A stretch of DNA of 24,718 nucleotides from a bacterium. GTDB lineage: Bacteria; Chloroflexota; Dormibacteria; UBA8260; Bog-877. The notes under the pieces were generated by a model. It searched no databases. It saw only the letters and a program-made list of their open reading frames with translations, and had not been told where the DNA came from. The DNA is taken from the NCBI GenBank assembly GCA_021817025.1, contig JAKAWF010000017.1, forward strand, positions 1 through 24,718, read 5' to 3'. Shown one piece after another: positions 1 through 6,780 of this stretch (position 1 is the first letter of the stretch; each line of letters begins with the position of its first letter). The position numbers and the translations under genes were made by a program.

Positions 1-214
1 TGATCACCACCAGGGCCAAGACCACGGGCAGCGCGCCGCTGTCGCCGCCGGTCGTCCGCCTCACCCAGGCTCGGGCATACTCGCCGAGCGACTCGGCAAC
101 CAGTTCCGGTGGGACGATATCGACCGGCGCGGCGGTGAGGTCGGGAAGCGACTGGGACCCGGGCGGGCCGGGCTGTGCGACTGGCTTGGCGATCTCGTCC
201 TCGGCTCTGGCCAT
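1..214 (-). CDS. Sugar ABC transporter permease, N-terminal fragment (runs off left edge)
   Basis: Only about the first 71 residues are in the window. The reading frame begins MARAEDEIAKPVAQ, continues as a polar Pro-rich cytoplasmic tail, and reaches the start of a hydrophobic segment (ALPVVLALVVI) where the window ends. This is how XylH/RbsC-like CUT2 permeases begin, but the call rests mainly on position, directly after the ATPase gene with a 32-nt gap. A purine-rich GAGAGG lies 9 nt before the ATG. It should form the membrane channel fed by the binding lipoprotein and driven by the ATPase. The sugar cannot be told from this fragment. Confidence 0.75.
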   Translation of the reverse strand, partial: MARAEDEIAKPVAQPGPPGSQSLPDLTAAPVDIVPPELVAESLGEYARAWVRRTTGGDSGALPVVLALVVI

Positions 215-246
215 CTTGGGTAACCTCTCTCTGCCCCAGGCCGCCT

Positions 247-1068
247 TCAGGGACGGCGCCGGTCGGACGCCCCGGTGGTCATGTAGTCCACCACACTCTG
301 CCGGTCGAAGTCCGCGGCCGGGCCCTCGGCCACCTTGCGTCCCAGGTGCAGCACCGCGATCCGGTCGGCGACTTCGAACATGTCGTTGAGGTTGTGGCTG
401 ATGATCATCACCGCCAGGCCACGGTCCTTCAGCTGCCGCACCAGGTCCAACACCATCTGGGTCTGGACCACTCCCAGTGCCGCGGTGGGCTCATCCAGCA
501 GCACCAGCTTGGAGTTCCACATCACCGTCTTGGCCACCGCCACCGCCTGGCGCTGGCCGCCGGAGAGGGATGCCACCGGCTGACGGATGGAGCGAACGGT
601 GGTGACCCGCAGGCTGGCCAGGGTCTCGGACGCGGCCCGCTCCATGGCGTCCTCGTCGAGCAACTGCCGATGAACCCGCTCACGGCCCAGGAACATGTTC
701 TGGACGATGTCGAGGTTGTCGGCTAGGGCCAGGTCCTGGTAGACGACCTCGATGCCCAGGTCGGAGGCGTCTCTCGGACCGCGGATGTGGACCGGCCGGC
801 CCTCCCAGAGCATCTCGCCGTGGTCGGGCTGGTAGATGCCAGCGATGGTCTTGGTCAGCACTGACTTACCGGCGCCGTTGTCCCCGCAGAGGGCGGTCAC
901 GTGGGCTTGGGGCAGGTCGAGGTCGACGTGAAAAAGAGCCTGGACGGCGCCGAAGTGCTTGTCGATGCCCCGAAGCCGCAGCAGGGGCGGCCCCTCGCTC
1001 TCCGCCACCGCCGCCGGAGTGAGGTTGCCGAAGGCCGGATCTACCTGATCGGGCACGTAACTGCTCAC
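247..1068 (-). CDS. Sugar ABC transporter ATP-binding protein, single ABC domain (CUT2/FrcA-like)
   Basis: A 273-residue ABC ATPase that would power uptake of a sugar with the neighbouring permease and lipoprotein. Visible motifs, in order: Walker A GDNGAGKS (62-69), Q-loop Gln111 in VVYQD, signature LSGGQ (168-172), Walker B VLLDEP (189-194) and switch His225 in ISHN. Sequence around IEVVYQDLALADNLDIVQNMFLGRE is typical of the ribose/xylose class. Many members of that class (RbsA, XylG) carry two ABC domains in about 500 residues. This one has a single domain, as in FrcA, so it probably acts as a homodimer. The start is GTG preceded by GGGAGGT, a strong ribosome-binding site with short spacing. 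The gene follows the lipoprotein gene after a 105-nt gap holding a strong hairpin. Confidence 0.93.
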   Translation of the reverse strand: MSSYVPDQVDPAFGNLTPAAVAESEGPPLLRLRGIDKHFGAVQALFHVDLDLPQAHVTALCGDNGAGKSVLTKTIAGIYQPDHGEMLWEGRPVHIRGPRDASDLGIEVVYQDLALADNLDIVQNMFLGRERVHRQLLDEDAMERAASETLASLRVTTVRSIRQPVASLSGGQRQAVAVAKTVMWNSKLVLLDEPTAALGVVQTQMVLDLVRQLKDRGLAVMIISHNLNDMFEVADRIAVLHLGRKVAEGPAADFDRQSVVDYMTTGASDRRRP

Positions 1069-1113
1069 TTACCTCCCGCCTCTGCTCTGCTCAGTCGCAA
1101 CTGCAGCGGAGTG

Positions 1114-1142
1114 GAGGGGCCGCACCGCAGGTGCGGCCCCTC
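1114..1142 (-). other. Strong intercistronic hairpin between binding-protein and ATPase genes
   Basis: Perfect inverted repeat with 13-bp arms (1114-1126 and 1130-1142) and a 3-nt loop. It lies in the 105-nt gap after the lipoprotein stop codon. On the minus strand no T-run follows, so it does not look like a full intrinsic terminator. In many ABC operons such a structure protects the binding-protein mRNA or reduces read-through, giving more binding protein than ATPase and permease. That role is inferred here. Confidence 0.7.
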
Positions 1143-1173
1143 GCCCCTTGTCCGAACCGCTGGCTTGCTTGCT

Positions 1174-2460
1174 TTAGTGGATTCCGTACTGGGTGCAGAC
1201 GCTCTGGCCCACCGCGGAGCACAGCGACGACACCGGAATGAAATTGTCCTTGATCAGGGTCGACTCCATGTTGCTGGTGGTCACCCATTCGGGGGTCAGC
1301 AGGGAAGCCGGCTCGGTGATGCTGGAGTTAGCGGGGTCGACAGTAGTCGCGTTCAGCAGCGCCGGCGGAGGGGTCTTGCCCGCCCGGAGGATGGTGGCCA
1401 GGGCGACCGCGTCCTGGGCCTCAAGGTAGATCGGCTTGTACACCGTTCCGCACTGATAGCCGGTAAGGATGTTCTCCGCCCCCACCAGGGTGGCGTCCTG
1501 CCCGGTGGTGGGGACGGTCTTGGGCGCGACGCCCTTGTTCTTGAGATCCTGAACCACGTTGGCGTTCATCTCGTCGTTGGCTACCACCACCGCGTTGATG
1601 TTGGGGTGGGCGACCAGTGCCGCGGCGAAGTTGGTACCCGCGGTCGCCACGTCCCAGTTAAGGGTGATCTGGTCGCCGACCAGGGTGTACCCCTTGCTGT
1701 TGGTCATGGGGGGGGTGAGTGGGGTCTTCTTGGTGCCCCAGATCACCGAGTTGTAGCCCTGGGCGAAGGAGATGGCGTTGGGGTCGCTGTTCTCTCCGCC
1801 GTCCACCTCCCACACCTGGGGAGATTTGACGCCCCAAGCGGAGACGCAAGACTCGAAGCCCTGGCCGATCAGCTGGCCGACCTTGAAGTTGTTGAAGCTG
1901 ACGTAGTAGGTGTTGGTACCCGCGAAGGTGGCCCGGTCGTAGCTAATCAGGGCGACGCCGTGAGAGGAGGCATAGGCTTGAATCTCGCTGCCCACGGTGC
2001 TGTCCAGCGGGTCCATGATCAGGACCTTGGCGCCCCTGGTGATGTCAGACTCGGCCATCGACAGTTCGGTGGCGTCACTTCCGAGAGCGTTGGTGACGGT
2101 GAAGTCCGAGGCCGGGTATCCAGCCGCCTGGAAGGCCTTGGTCAGATAGGGGGCGTCGAACTCTTGGTAGCGAGTCGACGAGACCGTGTCCGGCAGGATC
2201 GCTCCCACCAGGCCCTTGCCAGCGGCCTCCAGCTTCTTGAACTGGGACATGGCGGAGAAGTTCAAAGTGAACGAACTGATGCTGACGTTGGGCACGGTCA
2301 CCGACTTGGTGGATGGACCGGTGGTCGTGGAGCCGCATGCCGCGGCCACCAGGGCCACCCCCGCCACCAGGCCGGCCCAGCCCGAGCGCTTCATCCGGCG
2401 CGCTGCCCCCGGCCATCTGCGCGCGCCCTCGCCAGTCCCTCTGCTGTCTACGTCCATATG
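1174..2460 (-). CDS. Sugar-binding lipoprotein of ABC transporter (XylF-like, Peripla_BP_4 family)
   Basis: Extracytoplasmic solute-binding protein of a CUT2 sugar transporter. The N-terminus carries Arg/Lys, a hydrophobic core and lipobox VAAAC, followed by a Thr/Ser-rich linker. The mature part has type-1 periplasmic-binding-protein hallmarks. Segments such as RYQEFDAPYLTKAF, VLIMDPLDSTVGSEIQ, ALISYDR and YYVSFNNFKVGQLIG resemble XylF in wording and order, so xylose or a similar sugar is plausible but not shown. Start choice is uncertain. ATG at 2460 has GGGAGGG 8 nt upstream, giving 428 residues with the lipid-bearing Cys at 41. ATG at 2394 gives 406 residues with a more usual 20-residue signal (MKRSGWAGL...) but a poor ribosome-binding site. 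First gene of the transporter operon. Confidence 0.9.
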   Translation of the reverse strand, partial: HMDVDSRGTGEGARRWPGAARRMKRSGWAGLVAGVALVAAACGSTTTGPSTKSVTVPNVSISSFTLNFSAMSQFKKLEAAGKGLVGAILPDTVSSTRYQEFDAPYLTKAFQAAGYPASDFTVTNALGSDATELSMAESDITRGAKVLIMDPLDSTVGSEIQAYASSHGVALISYDRATFAGTNTYYVSFNNFKVGQLIGQGFESCVSAWGVKSPQVWEVDGGENSDPNAISFAQGYNSVIWGTKKTPLTPPMTNSKGYTLVGDQITLNWDVATAGTNFAAALVAHPNINAVVVANDEMNANVVQDLKNKGVAPKTVPTTGQDATLVGAENILTGYQCGTVYKPIYLEAQDAVALATILRAGKTPPPALLNATTVDPANSSITEPASLLTPEWVTTSNMESTLIKDNFIPVSSLCSAVGQSVCTQYGIH

Positions 2461-2619
2461 GCATACCCTCCCTGCCAGCTCCGACTTCTGATCCGCCACA
2501 AACTCGCTGCTCGACCCGCAGTCCCAGGGACCGGCAACCGGCCCCCGCGGCGCCCGTCTCGCCCCTCCGCTTCTCCCTCCGTGCGGCTGACATCCGCCAC
2601 CCATCCGGTGACCGCGCGC

Positions 2620-2648
2620 AGCATATGTTGTCGCCCACAACTTGTCAA
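2620..2648 (-). promoter_or_regulatory. Sigma-70-type promoter of the sugar transporter operon
   Basis: On the minus strand TTGACA (2648-2643) is followed after exactly 17 nt by TATGCT (2625-2620). The -35 is a perfect consensus and the -10 matches 4 of 6. Transcription would begin near 2613, leaving a leader of about 150 nt before the ATG at 2460. Confidence 0.75.
2627..2641. promoter_or_regulatory. Candidate operator inside the transporter promoter
   Basis: Inverted repeat GTTGT-N5-ACAAC lies wholly between the -35 and -10 hexamers. An adjoining ACAA-C-TTGT (2637-2645) adds a further half-site reaching into the -35. A repressor bound here would block RNA polymerase, as expected for a sugar-inducible operon. 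No regulator gene is in the window, so the binding protein (LacI, ROK or other) is unknown. Confidence 0.5.
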
Positions 2649-2825
2649 GGGTGATCTTCCCCTGTGACCTTCCCGTGTCCCCAGCCGGAGGCGATGGCCG
2701 GCTGGGAACGGGTGCCAAACCGCGGCGGGCTCGCCGCCCACCCGGCGCGGCTCGATCGCGGCGCCCGGTCCGTGGCGGACCCCGAGCCCCGGCGCACATC
2801 GAGCCCCCGCGATCCGCGGCCAAAC
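2649..2825. other. Non-coding stretch between transporter promoter and insertion sequence
   Basis: No convincing gene is seen. Open frames here have no ribosome-binding site or recognisable product. The only structure noted is a short GC-rich hairpin, GCGGCG-N4-CGCCGC (2722-2737). Before the insertion, this stretch would have been continuous with the lexA upstream region. Confidence 0.5.
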
Positions 2826-2841
2826 CTTAAGCCGAAGTTAC
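2826..2841 (+). repeat. Left inverted repeat of the insertion sequence with flanking CTTAAG
   Basis: Sixteen bases, CTTAAGCCGAAGTTAC, exactly complementary to 4714-4729. The first six are palindromic, so the true tip could be at 2826 or 2832. Confidence 0.85.
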
Positions 2842-2900
2842 CGGTAGGTGTTGAAGTGAGTTCGAAGTGCAGTTGAGGTGCAATAGTAGCCACTAATAGC

Positions 2901-2929
2901 TTGACAGCTGTGAGATAACCTGGTAGACT
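2901..2929 (+). promoter_or_regulatory. Transposase promoter, placed for a leaderless mRNA
   Basis: TTGACA (2901-2906), 17-nt spacer, TAGACT (2924-2929) with an upstream TGG giving an extended -10. The GTG start begins at 2936, 7 nt after the -10, which is where transcription itself should start. No room remains for a Shine-Dalgarno sequence. Confidence 0.75.
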
Positions 2930-2935
2930 GATCGG

Positions 2936-4663
2936 GTGGCCAAGTCCAGCAGCCGCGCCATGCACGTCGACCGCATCCCCACCCATCTCCGCGGCCGGGA
3001 CTACGTCAGCTACCTGCTCCGGCAGACCTACCGCGAGGATGGCAAGGTCAAGCACCGCACCCTCGCCAATCTCAGCGCCCTGCCCCCCGCTGCCATCGAC
3101 GCCATCCGCGCGGTCCTCAAGGGCGAGGCGGTGGGGGTCTTGGGCAGCGACTTCGAGGTGGAGCGCTCCCTGCCCCACGGCCAAGTGCTGGCGGTGCTGG
3201 GCATGCTGCGCCAGCTTCAGCTGGACAAGCTGCTCTGGTCCCGGCCGCGTCGGGAACGGGATCTGGTGGTAGCGATGGTGGTTCGGCAGGTGCTCAAGCC
3301 CAGCTCCAAGCTGGCGACCTCCAGGAGCTGGCAGAGCAGCACCCTGGCCTCCCTGCTGGGAGTCGAGGACGCCGACCAGGATGAGCTCTACGGCGCCCTG
3401 GACTGGCTGCTTTCCTGCCAGCCCAAGGTGGAGACCAGGCTGGCCGAGCGCCATCTTGGCCACGGCGAGTTGGTGCTCTACGACCTCACCTCGGCGGTGG
3501 TCGAGGGCACCCACTGCCAGCTGGCCAGGCTCGGCCACAGCCGAGATGGCAAGCGGGGCACCTTGCAGGTGGAGTTTGGGTTGGTGGCCGACCGGGAGGG
3601 CCGGCCGGTGGCGGTGGAGGTGTTCCCGGGCAACACCGGGGATCCCGCCACCGTGGACGTCCAGGTGGAGAAGCTCCGGCAGCGCTTCGGGCTGGAGCAG
3701 GTGGTGTTGGTGGGGGACCGGGGCATGCTGACCTCGGCCCGCATCACCAAGCTCCAAGAGCTGGGGGGTATTGGCTGGATCTCAGCGCTGCGGAGCGTCC
3801 AGATCCGGGGGCTGGTGGAGAGCGGGGACCTGCAGTTGGGGCTGTTCGACGAGCGCAACCTGGCGGAGATCACTTCCCCACGCTTCCCGGGGGAACGGCT
3901 GGTGGTGTGCAAGAACCCCGACCTGGCGCAGCAGCGCACCACCAAGCGGGAGGCGCTGTTGCAGGCCACCGAGCGGGAGTTGGAGCAGGTGGCCGCAGCC
4001 GTGGCCCAGGGACGGCTGTCGGGCCAGGAGAAGATCGGGCTGCGGGTGGGCCGGGTGGTGCACCGCTACAAGATGGCCAAGCACTTTGCGCTGGCGATTG
4101 CGGAGCAGAGCTTCAGCTTCTCACGCAAATCGGAGCAGATCGCCGCCGAGGCCAGCCTGGATGGGATCTACGTGATTCGCTCCAGCGTCAGCCCGGAGCG
4201 CATGGATGCCGCCCAGTTGGTGCGTTCCTACAAGGGCTTGGCCCATGTGGAGCGGGCCTTCCGCACCCTCAAGTCGATGGACCTGCGGGTACGCCCCATC
4301 CGCCACCGGCTGGACGACCGGGTCCGGGCCCACGTCTTCCTGTGCATGCTGGCCTACTACGTGCGCTGGCACCTGGAACAGGCCTGGCAACCACTCCTGT
4401 TCCAGGATGAGCAACCCCCCCTGCGCCCCGACCCAGTCGCCCCCGCCCAAAGGTCCCCGGAGGCCATCACCAAGGTCCGGACCCAGCGCCTTCCCGACGG
4501 CACGGCGGTGCATGACTTCTCCACCCTGCTGGAGGAGCTGGCCACCCTCAGCCGCCAGACCATCCGCCTGGCAAATGCCCCCACCACCTTCTACAAGCTC
4601 ACCACCCCCACCCCTCTCCAGCAGCGCGCCTTCTCCCTCCTCGGCATCCCCATCTCCTTGTAG
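2936..4663 (+). CDS. IS1634-family DDE transposase
   Basis: Full-length 575-residue transposase that would cut and paste the insertion sequence. The N-terminus (HLRGRDYVSYLLRQTYREDGKVKHRTLANL) is the typical IS1634 opening. Candidate catalytic acids are Asp183 in LYDLTS, Asp261 in LVGDRGM and Glu439 in YKGLAHVERAFRTLK, the last matching the Y-x-E-type IS4-superfamily motif. GTG start at 2936 is chosen because the following residues match the family and the promoter ends just before it. ATG at residue 9 is an alternative but also lacks a ribosome-binding site. The frame is intact. No clear terminator is seen before lexA, so read-through into lexA is possible. Confidence 0.93.
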   Translation: MAKSSSRAMHVDRIPTHLRGRDYVSYLLRQTYREDGKVKHRTLANLSALPPAAIDAIRAVLKGEAVGVLGSDFEVERSLPHGQVLAVLGMLRQLQLDKLLWSRPRRERDLVVAMVVRQVLKPSSKLATSRSWQSSTLASLLGVEDADQDELYGALDWLLSCQPKVETRLAERHLGHGELVLYDLTSAVVEGTHCQLARLGHSRDGKRGTLQVEFGLVADREGRPVAVEVFPGNTGDPATVDVQVEKLRQRFGLEQVVLVGDRGMLTSARITKLQELGGIGWISALRSVQIRGLVESGDLQLGLFDERNLAEITSPRFPGERLVVCKNPDLAQQRTTKREALLQATERELEQVAAAVAQGRLSGQEKIGLRVGRVVHRYKMAKHFALAIAEQSFSFSRKSEQIAAEASLDGIYVIRSSVSPERMDAAQLVRSYKGLAHVERAFRTLKSMDLRVRPIRHRLDDRVRAHVFLCMLAYYVRWHLEQAWQPLLFQDEQPPLRPDPVAPAQRSPEAITKVRTQRLPDGTAVHDFSTLLEELATLSRQTIRLANAPTTFYKLTTPTPLQQRAFSLLGIPISL

Positions 4664-4713
4664 CCAGACGCTGCATCGGAATGCCGACTTCAATTGAACT
4701 CAACCTTCCCGCA

Positions 4714-4729
4714 GTAACTTCGGCTTAAG
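4714..4729 (-). repeat. Right inverted repeat of the insertion sequence with flanking CTTAAG
   Basis: Exact complement of 2826-2841. Just inside, at 4689-4698, is a 10-bp palindrome TTCAATTGAA. The lexA SOS boxes begin 30 bp to the right. Confidence 0.85.
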
Positions 4730-4758
4730 CCGCCGGGCATGGGCCCTGCACCCCGTCG

Positions 4759-4816
4759 CGAACATCGGTTTGCGAAGAACGTTCGCTCCTGTTACCATCT
4801 GGCGAGCAGATGTTCC
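4759..4816 (+). promoter_or_regulatory. LexA operator cluster (SOS boxes) upstream of lexA
   Basis: Three candidate sites. CGAAC-ATCG-GTTTG (4759-4772) fits the Gram-positive CGAAC-N4-GTTCG form with one change. GCGAA-GAACG-TTCGC (4772-4786) is a perfect inverted repeat with atypical spacing, containing GAACGTTC. CGAGC-AGAT-GTTCC (4803-4816) has two changes. They cover the promoter from -35 to the expected transcription start, as expected for LexA autorepression. Confidence 0.7.
4770..4798 (+). promoter_or_regulatory. lexA promoter
   Basis: TTGCGA (4770-4775), 17-nt spacer, TACCAT (4793-4798), each matching 4 of 6 consensus bases. The -35 overlaps the end of the first SOS box and the palindromic second site. 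Transcription would start near 4805, within the third candidate box. Confidence 0.6.
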
Positions 4817-4844
4817 CACGCGGGTGGCCCCGCCAGGAGATGCC

Positions 4845-5483
4845 ATGAAGTTGGACTCCCTCAGCCCCAGGCAGCGTCAGATCGTCGAGTACCTTCGCGA
4901 GCGCTCGCGAGTCGGCGCCTATCCCCCCTCGGTGCGGGACATCGGGCGGGCGGTGGGGCTGACCTCGAGCTCCACGGTGCAGACCCACCTGAACACCCTG
5001 GAGCGGCTGGGGCTGATCCACCGCGACCCGACCAAGTCCCGGACGGTGACCCTCGCCGAGGCCTTGGACACCCGCCAGCGCCTGGCGGGTGCACGGCCGC
5101 TACCACTGGTCGGTCAGGTGGCGGCCGGCGCGCCCCTGCTGGCGGAGCAGAACATCGAGGACCAGATCGTGTTGGGGCCGGAGATCTCTGGGGGCGATGA
5201 CTCCTTCCTGCTCAGGGTGCGCGGCGACAGCATGACCGGCGACGGAATCTTCGACGGCGATCTGGTGGTGGTCCGTCCCGGGTCCCAGCCAGAGGAGGGG
5301 TCGTTGGTTGTGGCCCGCCTGGAGAACGTCGCCACCGGCGAGCCCGAGGTGACGGTCAAGCGCCTCTTCCGCGAGCCGGGACGGGTGCGCCTGCAGCCGT
5401 CCAATCCGGCCTACGAGCCGATCTTCGCCGAGAACGTGCGGATCGAGGGCCGAGTGGGAGCGGTCATTCGTCTTCTCCGCTGA
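4845..5483 (+). CDS. lexA: LexA repressor, SOS response regulator
   Basis: Self-cleaving repressor of the SOS regulon, 212 residues. The N-terminal winged helix begins LSPRQRQIVEYL and includes PPSVRDIGRAVGLTSSSTVQTHLNTLERLG (27-56). The hinge carries the Ala94-Gly95 cleavage site in QVAAGAPLLAEQ. The C-terminal S24 peptidase domain has Ser129 in GDSM and Lys172 in VTVKR. Activated RecA would trigger cleavage. The start at 4845 follows AGGAG with 5-nt spacing and matches family N-termini. An in-frame upstream extension to 4770 overlaps the promoter and is rejected. The last 20 bp overlap the end of hflX on the other strand. Confidence 0.97.
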   Translation: MKLDSLSPRQRQIVEYLRERSRVGAYPPSVRDIGRAVGLTSSSTVQTHLNTLERLGLIHRDPTKSRTVTLAEALDTRQRLAGARPLPLVGQVAAGAPLLAEQNIEDQIVLGPEISGGDDSFLLRVRGDSMTGDGIFDGDLVVVRPGSQPEEGSLVVARLENVATGEPEVTVKRLFREPGRVRLQPSNPAYEPIFAENVRIEGRVGAVIRLLR

Positions 5484-6780
5484 CCTTCTCCCTTGCGGGC
5501 CGCACCGGGTGGGGGGAGATCTGGTCCAGGAGGTCCTCGGGCACCCTACCCTCCACCCGGATCCCCTCCGGGGTGAACTCCTCGCTCTCCACCGCCCCGT
5601 AGCGACGCCAGAGCTCCAGGGCGCTGCGATCCTGGTAGGGAATCAGGGCCTCGGCGGCCACCCAGCTCGACGACAGCGCTTGGGAGAGCAGCCGCCGCAG
5701 GTCGGCCAACCCCTCCTTGGTGACGGCGCTCACCAGCGCCACCCCCAGGTAGCGGTCGGAGCTGTACATCGAGAGCCGCTGGCGGGCCTCGGCGCTGCAG
5801 AGATCGAGCTTGTTGACCGCCAGCACCATGGGCCGCTCGCCCACCCCCAGACCCTCCAGGGTCGTGTGCACGGCCTCCAGGCGGGCGGCCGCACCCGCCC
5901 GGCTGGCGTCCAGGACGTGCACCAGAAGGTCGGCCTCGGCCACCTCCTCCAGCGTGGCCCGGAAGGCGGTGACCAGCTCCTGCGGTAGGTTCTGGATGAA
6001 CCCCACGGTGTCCACCAGCAGGGTCGTCGGGCCCCCGCCCAGGTCGATGGCCCTGGTGGTGGGGTCCAGGGTGGCGAACATCTGGTTCTCGGACCGGGCC
6101 CCTCCGGCCGTCAGGCTGTTGAGCAGCGAGGACTTGCCGGCGTTGGTGTACCCGATCAGGGCGACGGTCTGGAAGGGGCGTCGCTTGCGGCCCGCCCGAT
6201 GCAGGGCCCGGCTGTCCCGCACCTGGGCGAGGTCCCGCTCCAGCGAGCGCAGGCGGGTGCGGATCCGCCGCCGGTCGGTCTCCAACTGCTGCTCCCCTGG
6301 GCCCCTAGTTCCGATCCCGCCCCCGAGCCGGGATCGGCGTGGGCCACCTGTGAGCCGGGGGAGCAGGTGGCGCAGTTGGGCGGCCTCAACCTGGATCCGG
6401 CCCTCGCGGGAGCGGGCGTGCTGGGCGAAGATGTCCAGGATCAGGCCGGCGCGATCCACGATCGGCACCCCCAGGGAGTCCTCCAGGTTGCGCTGCTGGC
6501 GCGGCGACAGCTCGTCGTTGGTTATGACCATGCCGAAGTCCAGCTCCGGGCGCAGGGCGCGCACCTCCTCCACCTTCCCCCGCCCGAAGAAGAGAGCGGG
6601 GTCGACGCGCGCCCGATGCTGGATCTCCGATCCCACCACGATCGCCCCCGCGGTGGTGGCCAGCTCCACCAGCTCCTCCATCTCTTCCTCGACGCGGGGC
6701 AGCTCGCTCTCCCCGGCCGCCCAGGCGAGGAGGAACACCTTCTCACCCCGCTGCTGGCGGGCCTCGTCGAAGACCCTCAT
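5464..6780 (-). CDS. hflX: GTPase HflX (ribosome-associated)
   Basis: A 438-residue ribosome-binding GTPase; in studied bacteria HflX splits or rescues stalled 70S ribosomes under stress. The N-terminal HflX domain includes GSEIQHRARVDPALFFGRGKVEE and NDELSPRQQRNLED. The glycine-rich linker is RLGGGIGTRGPGEQQLETDRR (151-171). The G domain has G1 GYTNAGKS (210-217), switch TLDPTTR (237-243), G3 DTVGF (257-261) and G4 NKLD (323-326). Its ATG overlaps the miaA stop in ATGA, so translation is probably coupled. Last gene of the mutS-mutL-miaA-hflX run. The 3' end overlaps lexA antisense by 20 bp. Confidence 0.96.
   Translation of the reverse strand: MRVFDEARQQRGEKVFLLAWAAGESELPRVEEEMEELVELATTAGAIVVGSEIQHRARVDPALFFGRGKVEEVRALRPELDFGMVITNDELSPRQQRNLEDSLGVPIVDRAGLILDIFAQHARSREGRIQVEAAQLRHLLPRLTGGPRRSRLGGGIGTRGPGEQQLETDRRRIRTRLRSLERDLAQVRDSRALHRAGRKRRPFQTVALIGYTNAGKSSLLNSLTAGGARSENQMFATLDPTTRAIDLGGGPTTLLVDTVGFIQNLPQELVTAFRATLEEVAEADLLVHVLDASRAGAAARLEAVHTTLEGLGVGERPMVLAVNKLDLCSAEARQRLSMYSSDRYLGVALVSAVTKEGLADLRRLLSQALSSSWVAAEALIPYQDRSALELWRRYGAVESEEFTPEGIRVEGRVPEDLLDQISPHPVRPAREKVSGEDE

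Larger units (their letters stand above)
2832..4723 (+). mobile_element. IS1634-like insertion sequence, apparently complete
   Basis: Element of about 1.9 kb with a single transposase gene. Ends match as inverted repeats: CCGAAGTTAC at 2832-2841 and its complement at 4714-4723, each flanked by CTTAAG. Similarity continues imperfectly inward (left TAGGTGTTGAAGT, right complement AAGGTTGAG). Because CTTAAG is its own complement, it may be a 6-bp target duplication or the outer part of a 16-bp terminal repeat (limits then 2826-4729). IS1634 elements usually duplicate 5-6 bp, which fits the first reading. The transposase frame is unbroken, so the element may be active. Confidence 0.85.

Noticed and set aside
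376..389. SOS-box-like CGAAC...GTTG inside the ABC ATPase gene
   Set aside because: Spacer is 5 nt, it lies in coding sequence, and one half is incomplete.
2645..3757. Minus-strand open frame opposite the transposase
   Set aside because: Crosses the insertion-sequence end and opposes a clear transposase; no recognisable protein.
4770..4844. N-terminal extension of LexA by 25 residues
   Set aside because: It overlaps the promoter and SOS boxes, while the internal ATG has AGGAG and matches family starts.
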